From Lentisphaeria bacterium (GTDB lineage Bacteria > Verrucomicrobiota > Lentisphaeria > Victivallales > Victivallaceae), in NCBI GenBank assembly GCA_017508015.1, contig JAFVZS010000009.1:1-33823 (forward strand): a stretch of 33,823 bases of DNA, in the 5' to 3' direction. Positions 1 to 8,826 of this stretch are shown piece by piece. Each line of letters starts with the position of its first letter. Position 1 is the stretch's first letter. Under the pieces are notes generated by a model that saw nothing but the letters and a program-made list of their open reading frames with translations, was not told where the DNA came from and did no database searches. The translations under genes and the position numbers were made by a program.

Positions 1-342
1 AAAATGCTCGCAACTCTCGCTCTGATTCTGGTTGGTTCAGCCGCTTTTGCCGGTGCCCAGGGTGGTCCGCAAAGCACTATTGAAAGAGTAAAAGCCAACT
101 CCACCGACCGTTATGAAATCGTTTTCGTCGGCGGTCAGCAGGCTGAAGTTATCATTGACGGTGACAATGATACCGACCTCGATCTCTACATCTATGATGA
201 GAATGGCAATCTGATCGAAAAAGATGATGACAATCTTGATCTGTGCATTTGCAAATGGACTCCGAAATGGACCGGCAAATTCATCATCAAAGTCGTCAAC
301 CGCGGCAACGTTTACAACGAATACAAAATCCGCACCAACTGA
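1..342 (+). CDS. small secreted acidic protein, PPC-like beta-sandwich, 5' end probably outside window
   Basis: About 112 residues are visible from an ATG at base 4. The frame is open back to base 1 (a Lys codon precedes the ATG), so the true start may be upstream. The first ~17 residues are a hydrophobic signal sequence ending in an AFA-G type cleavage site, so the protein is exported. The mature part is rich in Asp/Asn ('DGDNDTDLDLYIYDENGN') followed by a C-x-C pair and a Trp-rich strand ('CICKWTPKW'), ending in an aromatic strand. This layout resembles pre-peptidase C-terminal (PPC) type domains that sit at the end of secreted proteases, but here it stands alone. Function is not known; calcium binding by the Asp run is an inference. 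The gene is followed by a strong intrinsic terminator. Confidence 0.7.
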   Translation, partial: KMLATLALILVGSAAFAGAQGGPQSTIERVKANSTDRYEIVFVGGQQAEVIIDGDNDTDLDLYIYDENGNLIEKDDDNLDLCICKWTPKWTGKFIIKVVNRGNVYNEYKIRTN

Positions 343-360
343 CAGATCCCGGATATTCCC

Positions 361-400
361 GGCTGCCGCAACTGAAAACAGCATGCGGCAGCCGTTTTTT
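361..400 (+). terminator. rho-independent terminator after the small secreted protein
   Basis: A perfect 10-bp stem (GGCTGCCGCA at 361-370 with TGCGGCAGCC at 384-393), a 13-base loop, then G and six T (394-400). It lies 19 bases after the stop codon and separates this gene from the next operon. Confidence 0.92.
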
Positions 401-484
401 ATGCTCCGTGGGGCCGGAATCACAGAATTATTCAGATTTACCCGGGATAATCGGGGGATTTTTTCAAAATCCTGCATTTGATCC

Positions 485-513
485 TTGATGAAAAGGCAAA
501 ACGGGTGTAAATT
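485..513 (+). promoter_or_regulatory. sigma70-like promoter for the DUF3857 protein operon
   Basis: TTGATG (485-490), 17 bases, TAAATT (508-513), preceded by GGGTG. It is followed at 547 by the start codon with a strong AAGGAAGGA ribosome site. This is the only promoter-like pair I see between the terminator at 400 and the gene. Confidence 0.6.
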
Positions 514-546
514 ATTCCATGAACTGTTTTTAAGGAAGGATGATTT

Positions 547-3500
547 ATGAAACGGCTCTGGCTGGGCATATTTTGGTTTTTCATACTGCTTTGCGGTGCG
601 GCAGAACCGTCGGCATCACTGGTACTGCTTTATGACCGGGAAGAGGTGACCGTCAATCCTGACGGAACATCCCGCACCACCGATGAGTGCATCTACCGGA
701 TCGTCAATTATGACGGATTGACCGGCATGCGTTCACTGCAGCTGCACTACAACTCTGATTACGGCACATTGCAGGTGACCCATCTGGCAATAGTCAAACC
801 AGACGGCCGCAAGACGGTGCTCGATCCGGCGCAGTTGTCTTCAGTTTCGGTGGAAGACAGTCAGATGGCCTCATCCATCTATGATCCGGCCAACAAGATA
901 CTCACCCTCCGGGTGCCGGGGTTGGAGATCGGGGATAAACTGGAAGTGACCACATTGGAAGTGACCACCAAATCCCGGCTGCCCGGTCACTGGAGCGATA
1001 TAACGGTACTTCAGGCCGCATTTCCCATTGAATATTACGAATATATCGTGCATACCCCGGCCGACAAACCATTGCGCGGCATCTGTATAAAAGATGAAGT
1101 TCCCGGTACGATAACTTATACCAATACCGAAAAAGACGGCATCATCACTTATCGCTGGATCGCCCGCAACGTGCCGCAGGTGGTTCCGGAAAAAGCCATG
1201 CCGCCGCTTTACACCTGTATTCAGAGAGTTCTGGTTTCCACGGTCGGCTCATGGGAGGAAATTTCCCGCTGGTACGATGCGCTCTGTGCGCCGAAACTGG
1301 CTGCGGTAAGCGGTGAAATGCGAAACAAGGCTGCTGAATTGATCGCCGGAAAAGCGACAGATATGGAAAAGATCACCGCCCTTTTTCAATTCGTTTCCCA
1401 ACAGATCCGTTATACCGGCATCACTGATGAAAAAAGCGCACCGGGCTATGAACCGCACGATGTATCCCAAACCTTTGAACGCCGCCACGGGGTCTGCCGG
1501 GATAAGGCGGCTTTGCTGGTGGCGATGCTCCGGTTGGCCGGATTCAATGCCAGTCCGGTGCTTTTCATGTCCGGCTCCCCCAAAGATCCGGAAGTGGCCA
1601 ATATCTACTTCAACCATGCCATTGCCGGAGTTGAACTTGCCGATGGTCAATTTCTGCTGATGGATCCGACCTTTGAAACCACCACCGAACTTTTCCCCGG
1701 TTATCTGGCCGGATTCCCCTATCTGGCGGCCAAACCGGATGGTGCAACGCTGAGTATTGCACCGCAGGTCGATGCGCTGGATCATCATCTGGATATTCAA
1801 AGCTGCGGTACGATGGAGGAAAAAAAATCTGATTTTGTTACCACGGTCAAATTTTCCGGGGTATACGATCAGATGTACCGGGCGGCATTTTCGGAATGGA
1901 CCGGAGAAGATATTGAGAACTTCTTTTCCAGCCGTTTACGCCTGATCTCTCCGGGGGCCCGGCTGACTGAAATCAGTATCCACCCGGAAAACATCCGCGA
2001 TATGAGCAAAGAATTGCATGTCACCCTGCATTACACGATCCCCCACGCTCCTGTGCCGGAGGATTCTGAAAAACTCTTATCCATACCCCGCTGCAGTTTG
2101 ATTCTCGGCATGCTCAATGCAATTTCCTCCCACATTGCGCCGGGGTCCCGCCGTTTTCCGCTGATGCTGCTGCCCCGCTCGGTAAGCGAAAAAATCACCT
2201 TGAAACTGCCGGAAGAATTTGAATTGACCCTGCCGGAAAATCTGCATGTTACAGAAAACGGACTTTTCCGGGTGAGCGGCGATCACCGGTTCCAAAATGG
2301 TACATTAAGCGAAGAATTTTTCTTTGCCGTTGACACGATGCGGCTATCTCCGGCGGATTATTACAAATTCAAAAGTGCCGTTTCCCAAGCCGGATTCATG
2401 TGGCAGAGCCAACCGGTGATCTGCCGCAAAACCGGTTATGATGCGGCGGGGGCCAATATTGAGATTCTGGAACACAGCCGTCATTATCAGCTGCGAAGTT
2501 CTGATTCCCGGCGGGTGGAAACCCGTTATATCCGCAAAATCCTCAACTATGCCGGAGTAAAGGAAGCGGCAAATCTGACTGTACCTTTTATCGAAGGCAG
2601 TGAAACACTGGAAATTTCCGCCACCGTAACCGATTCACAAGGCCGCAGTTTCACGCTCTCTGATAAAGAGATCAACTATATGGATGATCCCGCAACCGCT
2701 TCTGCGCCGCGCTATTTGAAACGCAAACTGGCGGTCATCAGCTTTCCCGGTGTCGATGCCGGAAGTATCATCGACTGCCGCATTGTCCGCCACGTTGCCG
2801 ATCAGCCGTTTTTCTACACGGAAATGCTCACCCGCAGTGATACTCCGGCCCGGCTGTGCCGGGTCATTATTGAGCATCCGGCTCAAATGCGCCTGACAGC
2901 CGCTATTCCGGAAAATATCCGGCACAGCAGTACCATGGGCGGCAAAAACATCATCCGGCGTTACGAAATCAGTGACACTCCCAGACTGCCTTACGAACCG
3001 GGACAGCCGCCGTACAGTTTCTTTATCCCCGCCCTGCGGATATCCGGATTCACCATTCAGGAACTTTACGGACAAATCACCGCCGCCGCATTGGAAAAAG
3101 TCAGCCGTGCCGATGAGTCGGTTGCCGCACTTGCCCGGCAGCTCGCCGCAGATGCTCCGGAATGTGATATTGCCGGCAAAGATCAACTGCAGCAAATCCA
3201 CAGCCCGGAAAATCTGCGCCGCATTTACATTGCTTACGCTCTGGAAAAATATCTTTATCAGCATATCCGGGAAATCGATCTGCCGCTTAATAAGATGCTT
3301 TTCAGTGAATATTCCCTGCCGCAAACCACCTTGCGCGACGGTTATGCCAACAGCGTAGACCGGGCGATAGTGCTGGCGGCCATGCTCAAGGCAACCGGTA
3401 TTGAATTTGAATTCGTTCCGGTCACCTCCACCCCGGCACTGCCGGTCAGGATGCGGCAGGTGATTTCTCCGGCGGAAAACATCTGTACCGCTCTGCTGCT

Positions 3501-4269
3501 CTATCTGCCGCAGTTGAATATCTTCCTCAACGACTCCGGCATTTACGGTACACCGGGAATCCTGCGCCACAGCGGCAATATCATATTCCGCAGTATTGAC
3601 CGCAGTGCCGTTACCGCCGGAGCCCTGAGTGCTTGCAACAATCGCAACGGCACAGTTGTTGACTGTGCGATCGACCTCAAAGCAGACGGATCAGCCACAG
3701 TAAGTGTTGACTACACTTTCTGCGGCAATATTCTGGAAATTGAAAGGGAACGCTTTGCCAGATCGACTCCGGCTTTACAGCGGCAGTATATCGAAACCGG
3801 AGTTGCAGATTTTGATGCCGGTGCAAAATTACTGGAATACAGCTTTGATCCGGATAAACAGCCGCAGCTGACCGTCAAATGGCACATTGACCGTTTCGCC
3901 GGAAAGACCGGGAAATTTGTCTTTTTCCGCTTGCCGGAATACCGGAAGTTTGAAAATCTTTTTCATTTCAGTTCGCCATCCCGCCGGACTCCGTATCTTT
4001 TTTCCGGCAACCGTTTCTGCCGCATAAACTACCGGATCAATGTCCCGGATAATTACACACTCATCCGCAACACTCATCCGGAAAAAACCGTTCTTTCCGG
4101 AGTATTCTGGCGCAAAGATTACCGCCGGGAACAATCGGTACATTTTCTGGATTTCCTTCTGGAAATCCAAGCTGACATGAGCGATCCGGCGATCTTTCAC
4201 CGTCTGCTGGATTTAAGCGGAGCTGTCAACCATAATGATTCAAAAAAAGTTCTTTTTGTTACGGAGTAA
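547..4269 (+). CDS. secreted tandem DUF3857/transglutaminase-like protein; second unit lacks catalytic residues
   Basis: 1240 residues. An N-terminal signal sequence (about residues 1-20, 'LWLGIFWFFILLCGAA') sends it out of the cytoplasm. Residues ~25-200 match the DUF3857 type beta domain; ~270-375 are a transglutaminase-like fold with a visible Cys317-His357-Asp373 triad (motifs 'HGVCRDKAALLVAML', 'FNHAIAG', 'LMDPTF'). From ~610 the architecture repeats: a second DUF3857-like stretch ('YIRKILNYAG', 'DSQGRSFTLS') and a second transglutaminase core ('GYANSVDRAIVLAAML'). There the aligned catalytic Cys is Ser936 and the His is Cys, while the Asp is kept, so this unit is probably binding or structural. 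DUF3857-transglutaminase proteins are periplasmic and mostly uncharacterised; peptide or peptidoglycan substrates are guesses. Its stop overlaps the ATG at 4269 by one base; a better start for the next gene is 4275. Confidence 0.88.
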   Translation: MKRLWLGIFWFFILLCGAAEPSASLVLLYDREEVTVNPDGTSRTTDECIYRIVNYDGLTGMRSLQLHYNSDYGTLQVTHLAIVKPDGRKTVLDPAQLSSVSVEDSQMASSIYDPANKILTLRVPGLEIGDKLEVTTLEVTTKSRLPGHWSDITVLQAAFPIEYYEYIVHTPADKPLRGICIKDEVPGTITYTNTEKDGIITYRWIARNVPQVVPEKAMPPLYTCIQRVLVSTVGSWEEISRWYDALCAPKLAAVSGEMRNKAAELIAGKATDMEKITALFQFVSQQIRYTGITDEKSAPGYEPHDVSQTFERRHGVCRDKAALLVAMLRLAGFNASPVLFMSGSPKDPEVANIYFNHAIAGVELADGQFLLMDPTFETTTELFPGYLAGFPYLAAKPDGATLSIAPQVDALDHHLDIQSCGTMEEKKSDFVTTVKFSGVYDQMYRAAFSEWTGEDIENFFSSRLRLISPGARLTEISIHPENIRDMSKELHVTLHYTIPHAPVPEDSEKLLSIPRCSLILGMLNAISSHIAPGSRRFPLMLLPRSVSEKITLKLPEEFELTLPENLHVTENGLFRVSGDHRFQNGTLSEEFFFAVDTMRLSPADYYKFKSAVSQAGFMWQSQPVICRKTGYDAAGANIEILEHSRHYQLRSSDSRRVETRYIRKILNYAGVKEAANLTVPFIEGSETLEISATVTDSQGRSFTLSDKEINYMDDPATASAPRYLKRKLAVISFPGVDAGSIIDCRIVRHVADQPFFYTEMLTRSDTPARLCRVIIEHPAQMRLTAAIPENIRHSSTMGGKNIIRRYEISDTPRLPYEPGQPPYSFFIPALRISGFTIQELYGQITAAALEKVSRADESVAALARQLAADAPECDIAGKDQLQQIHSPENLRRIYIAYALEKYLYQHIREIDLPLNKMLFSEYSLPQTTLRDGYANSVDRAIVLAAMLKATGIEFEFVPVTSTPALPVRMRQVISPAENICTALLLYLPQLNIFLNDSGIYGTPGILRHSGNIIFRSIDRSAVTAGALSACNNRNGTVVDCAIDLKADGSATVSVDYTFCGNILEIERERFARSTPALQRQYIETGVADFDAGAKLLEYSFDPDKQPQLTVKWHIDRFAGKTGKFVFFRLPEYRKFENLFHFSSPSRRTPYLFSGNRFCRINYRINVPDNYTLIRNTHPEKTVLSGVFWRKDYRREQSVHFLDFLLEIQADMSDPAIFHRLLDLSGAVNHNDSKKVLFVTE

Positions 4270-4274
4270 TGCCC

Positions 4275-4886
4275 ATGAAACTGATTTCCCTGCCGCTCGG
4301 TCCTTTCGCCACCAACTGTTTTCTGGTATTCATACCGGAAAGCAGCGAATTGTTTATCATCGATCCCGGGGCCGATGCAGAAACGATCATCGCCGAAGCG
4401 GAGAAATTCCCCTTCAAGAGTGCGAGAATTCTGTTGACACACGCCCATGTTGATCACATTTCCGCCGCCGGAAAAGTGGCGGAAAAGCTGCATATACCCA
4501 AAGTGGAACTTGCTCCGGAAGATCACGAAATGTATCTGAGCAAAGCCAACGCTCTGCCGCCGTACTTTGATGCGGCCGATGATCTGCCGGATGTTTCCGG
4601 TTTCGATCCCATACCCCGGTGTACCGTGATCCCGCTGCCGGGGCACACCCGGGGCGGCAGCGGTTTCCTCTTTGATGACGGCCGGGAAAAGTTCCTCATT
4701 TCCGGAGATACGATCTTTTGCGGCTCGATCGGCAGAACTGATCTTTACGGCGGGGATTATGCCGAATTGATCAACTCCATTACCGGAAAGCTGCTGACAC
4801 TGCCCGATGATCTGACCGTTTACCCCGGTCACGGCGGCGAAACAACCATCGGCTTTGAAAAGAAACACAATCCATACTTAAATTAA
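4275..4886 (+). CDS. metallo-beta-lactamase-fold hydrolase (glyoxalase II-like)
   Basis: 203 residues from ATG 4275, chosen because GGAG (4263-4266) is 8 bases upstream; an in-frame ATG at 4269 is too close to that site. The metal-binding set of the family is complete: THAHVDH (His56, His58, Asp60, His61), GHTRGG (His124), SGDT (Asp145) and YPGHGG (His186). The length and motifs match the short YcbL-type hydroxyacylglutathione hydrolase-like group, which binds two metal ions and cleaves thioesters or related esters in the cytoplasm. The true substrate cannot be read from sequence. It sits between the transglutaminase protein and pyrK, in what looks like one transcript. Confidence 0.9.
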   Translation: MKLISLPLGPFATNCFLVFIPESSELFIIDPGADAETIIAEAEKFPFKSARILLTHAHVDHISAAGKVAEKLHIPKVELAPEDHEMYLSKANALPPYFDAADDLPDVSGFDPIPRCTVIPLPGHTRGGSGFLFDDGREKFLISGDTIFCGSIGRTDLYGGDYAELINSITGKLLTLPDDLTVYPGHGGETTIGFEKKHNPYLN

Positions 4887-4897
4887 AAGGAATATAT

Positions 4898-5677
4898 ATG
4901 CCGAACTGTACTCTTATAAGTAATGAGCGTATGCACGGGCAATACTTCCGGGCGGTATTTGATGCCCCGGAAATCGCCACGGACGCCACCCCCGGACAAT
5001 TCGTCCACATCCGTATCGACAACCGACTCGACCAGATGCTGCGGCGGCCATTCAGCATCCACAACGCCCTTGACGGCAAATTGACCATTGTTTACAAGGT
5101 CGTCGGCAAAGGAACGCAAACTTTTTCCGAATTGCCCGCCGGGAGTGTCTGCGATATTCTCGGACCTTGCGGCAAAGGATTTTCCGCCCCGGCCGGTGAT
5201 GTGATCCCGGTGGCGGTATGCGGCGGTTACGGAGCAGCGGCGACCTTCATGCTCACCCGTCAGAGCAAAAACGGCGGAGTACTGCTGCTCGGCGCACGCA
5301 ATGAGAAAGATATCCTGCTGACTCAGGAGTACGCCCGGGCCGGATTTCAGGTCAAAGTGGCAACCGATGACGGTTCGATGGGGATCAAGGGCCGGGTAAC
5401 GGATCTTTTTCCGGAACTGCTCAAAGAGTATCAGGGCAAAAAACTCTTTTTCTACGGTTGCGGACCTCATCCGATGCTGATGGCTCTGGCCAAACTGCTC
5501 CGGGAAAAATCTCTGGATGGCGAATTGAGTGTCGATCATATCATGTGCTGCGGAGTGGGAGCGTGCTTCGGCTGTGTGGTAAAAGTCAACGATCATGCTC
5601 ATCCGGGAGAGTGGATGTACGCCCGCAGTTGTGCAGACGGCCCGGTATTCAAGCTGGCAGATATTTATACGGAGTAA
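4898..5677 (+). CDS. pyrK: dihydroorotate dehydrogenase B, electron transfer subunit
   Basis: 259 residues; start ATG with AAAGGAA nearby. PyrK carries FAD and a [2Fe-2S] cluster and passes electrons from the PyrD FMN site to NAD+ in pyrimidine synthesis. Visible features: the FAD-binding RRPFS motif (residues 49-53), a ferredoxin-reductase-like NAD domain with a Gly-rich 'VCGGYGAAATF' segment, and the C-terminal cluster site with Cys218, Cys223, Cys226 and Cys245 (C-x4-C-x2-C-x18-C). All ligands are present and length is normal. It is 6 bases upstream of pyrD, its obligate partner, so the two are co-translated from one message. Confidence 0.95.
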   Translation: MPNCTLISNERMHGQYFRAVFDAPEIATDATPGQFVHIRIDNRLDQMLRRPFSIHNALDGKLTIVYKVVGKGTQTFSELPAGSVCDILGPCGKGFSAPAGDVIPVAVCGGYGAAATFMLTRQSKNGGVLLLGARNEKDILLTQEYARAGFQVKVATDDGSMGIKGRVTDLFPELLKEYQGKKLFFYGCGPHPMLMALAKLLREKSLDGELSVDHIMCCGVGACFGCVVKVNDHAHPGEWMYARSCADGPVFKLADIYTE

Positions 5678-5683
5678 GAAGTT

Positions 5684-6607
5684 ATGGCAGACTTAAAAGT
5701 TGATTTCGGCAAATTCCAGTTGAAAAATCCGGTAATGACCGCTTCCGGCACTTTCGGTTACGGGTTGGAATATTCTCAATTTTATGACATTTCCAAACTC
5801 GGAGCCATCATGGTCAAAGGCATCCGCAGTGTTCCGTCAGACGGCAATCCGACCCCCCGGGTGGCAGAAGTTACCGGCGGCATGCTCAATGCGATCGGTC
5901 TGCAAGGCCCCGGAGTGGAAAAATTTCTTCATGATGAACACTATCTGCCGGGAGTAAAAAAGACCGGAGCAACGGTCATTGTCAATATCTGGGGCAAAAC
6001 CGCCGAGGAATATGCGGAAGTGGCCGCCAGACTTGAAGCCGAAGCAAAGAACGATATCACCGCTTTGGAAATCAATATTTCCTGTCCCAATGTCAAAGCC
6101 GGAGGTGCGGCATTCGGCACCGATCCCAAGCTTGCCGAACAGGTCATTTCCGCCGTCCGCAATGCAACGGCGTTGCCGTTGATCACCAAATTGAGTCCCA
6201 ACGTAACCAGCATTGCAGAATTTGCCCGCATTGCCGAAGCTTGCGGCAGTGATTCAGTATCTTTGATCAATACGCTGTCGGCAATGGCCATTGATATTGA
6301 AACCAGGCGCACCAAACTTGCCAACCGGACCGGCGGATTATCCGGACCGGCAGTCAAGCCGGTGGCGATCCGCATGGTAAATGAAGTTTACAAGGCAGTA
6401 AAGATCCCCATAATCGGCAAGGGCGGCATCTGCAACGGAGCTGACGCTGTGGAATTCATGATTGCCGGAGCAACGGCAGTGGCTGTGGGCACGGCGAATT
6501 TTGTCGATCCATACGTTCCCTTGCAGGTTATCGACTTCATCAATGATTACTGCGACCGTCACGGCATGAAAAGTGTAAGCGAATTGACCGGTTCACTGCT
6601 CAACTGA
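5684..6607 (+). CDS. pyrD: dihydroorotate dehydrogenase, class 1B catalytic subunit
   Basis: 307 residues, the usual size for class 1B PyrD. It oxidises dihydroorotate to orotate using FMN, the fourth step of UMP synthesis, as a cytoplasmic complex with PyrK. The start of the TIM barrel ('LKNPVMTASGTFGYG'), the NISCPNVK loop with the class 1 catalytic Cys134, the 'KLSPNV' strand, and the phosphate-binding 'GKGGICNGADAVEFMIAGA' end are all intact. Adjacent pyrK confirms class 1B rather than 1A. No terminator is visible after it; 78 bases separate it from the next gene. Confidence 0.96.
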   Translation: MADLKVDFGKFQLKNPVMTASGTFGYGLEYSQFYDISKLGAIMVKGIRSVPSDGNPTPRVAEVTGGMLNAIGLQGPGVEKFLHDEHYLPGVKKTGATVIVNIWGKTAEEYAEVAARLEAEAKNDITALEINISCPNVKAGGAAFGTDPKLAEQVISAVRNATALPLITKLSPNVTSIAEFARIAEACGSDSVSLINTLSAMAIDIETRRTKLANRTGGLSGPAVKPVAIRMVNEVYKAVKIPIIGKGGICNGADAVEFMIAGATAVAVGTANFVDPYVPLQVIDFINDYCDRHGMKSVSELTGSLLN

Positions 6608-6685
6608 GATGCCGGATCTCTCAATTTTTGCGGCAAACATGATCTGCGGTGGCGCATCAGAAAAATTTCATGGGATATCTGTAAA

Positions 6686-8113
6686 ATGATGCAGAAAATT
6701 TTGAAATTTATGAAAAGTTCATACCGGAAACTGACCGGATATCCGCATCTGATCAACGGAGTGATTTTTCTGTTCACAGCCGGAGTATTCTTTGTGCTCT
6801 CATACTTTACACCGTATGTCTACGACGATATCGTCTACCATTACCGTTATATTGCCGACCGTTCTTTTTTCGATATCCGGCCGGGAGAAACTCCGCTGAT
6901 AGCTTCCTGGGCAGATATTTTTGCCTCGGTAAATTCAGCCTGGTTTTCATGGGGCGGCCGGGCGATTGCCATGTTTACCATCTATGCGGTATTGTGGGGC
7001 GGAAAAATGCTCTTCAATCTGCTCAACAGCATTATGGCCGCATTGGTGATCAGTATGATCTGCCGCCATATTTGCGGCAGAGAACCAATCAAACCGGCGT
7101 TGCTGCTGACAGTTGCCGGAGTATTTTTTCTCTGTGCGCCATCCCCCGGTTTAACCTTATTCTGGGCCAACGGAGCGGTAATTTATCTGTGGACGTCGCT
7201 CTTTTACCTGATCTTGCTCTATCCGTACCGCCTGTTCATGGAATACGGGGATGACAGGATATCCGGCTTGAGAAGGTGGTATTTGATCCCGTCAGGGATC
7301 ATTGGCTGTTCAGCCAATGAAAATGTCGCAGTTGCAGTAATAATTGTCATTGCCGCAGTGATTATTTATGCGAAATTGCGGCAAAATCGCATACCGTCAT
7401 GGATGCTTTGCGGTCTTTGCGGAGCGGTGATCGGCGGCGCCGTGCTGCTCTTTGCGCCGGGAGTTTCAGCCCGGATCGCTTATGAAGGGTATCAGGGGAT
7501 TGCGTTTTTTCAAAATATTTTCACGCAAACTGCCCACGTTTTTCATACTGTGCCGGCTCTTTTTACAGCAACAGTCATGATGCTCATCTTTGGCCGCCGC
7601 CGGATCCCGGCTTCCCAATGGCCGTTGACGGTATTTTACTTATTGCTGATTTCCGGAATATCCGGCAGTATGATATTTTCGCCGTATACTCCCGGCAGGG
7701 CACTATTCGGAGCATTTATTTTCATGCTCTGCTGTGCCGGAAAAACTTTTCAGCAGTTGGAAATCCGGGAGTTCGCCCAAAGGATCGTTGCCGGAATAAC
7801 AGTGATCATGTTTCTGACCAATGCCGCCTTTGCTCTGCGGGACATCACCTTTACCGGCACTATTTGCCGCAACCGGTTTGCCGCGATGCAAAATGCCCAG
7901 CAAAATCAGCAAAGCACAGAGTGGATTTTCCGTCCGGCATGCGGATTAAGCCGTTACAATGCGCTGTACAAAACCGATATCATGCGGGAAGATCCGAACC
8001 ACTTTTTGAATCGTCACTATGCATTGAAATATGGTCAGAAATCCGTCAGGATCACCCCGGTTCCGGCAATACAAGGCATGGAAAACCGGATCTTTCCGGG
8101 AGGTGAATGGTGA
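6686..8113 (+). CDS. polytopic membrane protein, DUF6056-like (glycan-modification type)
   Basis: 475 residues with about ten hydrophobic segments. The N-terminal pattern (a membrane helix, then 'TPYVYDDIVYHYRY', later 'WFSWGGRAIAMF' and 'LLNSIMAALV') resembles the DUF6056 / GtrC-like proteins found with lipid-linked sugar transferases. No soluble domain is seen apart from a ~70-residue C-terminal tail. The gene overlaps the next one (GT2) at its stop codon, so translation is coupled. By analogy with Gtr systems, the GT2 would charge a polyprenyl phosphate with a sugar and this protein would transfer it outside the membrane; that is an inference. The start is uncertain: ATG at 6686 has no clear ribosome site, and ATG 6710 is an alternative. 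Confidence 0.75.
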   Translation: MMQKILKFMKSSYRKLTGYPHLINGVIFLFTAGVFFVLSYFTPYVYDDIVYHYRYIADRSFFDIRPGETPLIASWADIFASVNSAWFSWGGRAIAMFTIYAVLWGGKMLFNLLNSIMAALVISMICRHICGREPIKPALLLTVAGVFFLCAPSPGLTLFWANGAVIYLWTSLFYLILLYPYRLFMEYGDDRISGLRRWYLIPSGIIGCSANENVAVAVIIVIAAVIIYAKLRQNRIPSWMLCGLCGAVIGGAVLLFAPGVSARIAYEGYQGIAFFQNIFTQTAHVFHTVPALFTATVMMLIFGRRRIPASQWPLTVFYLLLISGISGSMIFSPYTPGRALFGAFIFMLCCAGKTFQQLEIREFAQRIVAGITVIMFLTNAAFALRDITFTGTICRNRFAAMQNAQQNQQSTEWIFRPACGLSRYNALYKTDIMREDPNHFLNRHYALKYGQKSVRITPVPAIQGMENRIFPGGEW

Positions 8114-8820
8114 AAGCACTCATTATTATTCCATGCTACAATGAAGCTGAAAGGCTGAATATACCGGAATTTACCGGATTTCTGGCCGGACATCCGGAAA
8201 TTTCCCTGCTCTTTGTCGATGACGGCAGTACAGATGGCACTGCCGGGGTTTTAAAATCGCTTGCCGCAGAATTTGCCAATGCCGATTGCCTGATCCTCTC
8301 TTGCAACAGCGGCAAAGCAGAAGCTGTACGGCAGGGCATGTTGTTTGCCGCCGGGAAAGATGTTCCGTTTGCCGGATTTCTGGATGCCGATCTGGCCACC
8401 CCGCTTCCGGAAATCATCCCGATGCTTGCCGAAGCGGAAAAGGGCAAATTTTACGTTTCCGGCTGCCGTCTGGCCCGGTTGGGCAGCAATATCCGGCGGC
8501 ATTTGCACCGGCATCTGATGGGGCGGATTTTCGCCACAGTGGTTTCAATGCACCTTGATCTGGTGGTATATGACACTCAATGCGGGGCAAAAATTTTCGC
8601 TTCGGAAATGATCCCGTTTTTATTTGACAGGCCATTTGTCACCAAATGGTTCTTTGATGTGGAAATATTGCGGCGCATGATCTCCCGGTACGGCAAAGAA
8701 CAACTGCTGGCCAAAAGCCTTGAATACCCGCTATCCGGCTGGATCGACCAAAAAGGCAGCAAAATCAACTATTTCTCCGCCTTGAAAGATTTTATCCGGC
8801 TGCTGCTGTCAAAAAATTGA
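8110..8820 (+). CDS. GT2 glycosyltransferase, polyprenyl/dolichyl-phosphate sugar synthase-like
   Basis: 236 residues from GTG 8110, which is 6 bases after GGGAGG (8098-8103); ATG 8107 in the same frame is only 3 bases away and less likely. The GT-A fold is clear: 'IIIPCYNEAERL' at the start, VDDGSTDGT for nucleotide binding, 'NSGKAEAVRQGM', and the metal site in 'FLDADLATP'. The pattern is closest to dolichyl-phosphate beta-glucosyltransferases (ALG5/GtrB type), but there is no C-terminal membrane anchor. It likely moves a sugar from a nucleotide donor to a lipid phosphate at the inner face of the membrane. It is translationally coupled to the membrane protein upstream. Confidence 0.87.
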   Translation: MKALIIIPCYNEAERLNIPEFTGFLAGHPEISLLFVDDGSTDGTAGVLKSLAAEFANADCLILSCNSGKAEAVRQGMLFAAGKDVPFAGFLDADLATPLPEIIPMLAEAEKGKFYVSGCRLARLGSNIRRHLHRHLMGRIFATVVSMHLDLVVYDTQCGAKIFASEMIPFLFDRPFVTKWFFDVEILRRMISRYGKEQLLAKSLEYPLSGWIDQKGSKINYFSALKDFIRLLLSKN

Positions 8821-8826
8821 ATTTTC

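Noticed and set aside
2635-3570. Long minus-strand frame of 311 codons inside the DUF3857/transglutaminase gene
   Set aside because: It lies wholly opposite a gene with clear domains, has no ribosome site and its translation resembles no protein family; similar shadow frames occur opposite most genes here.
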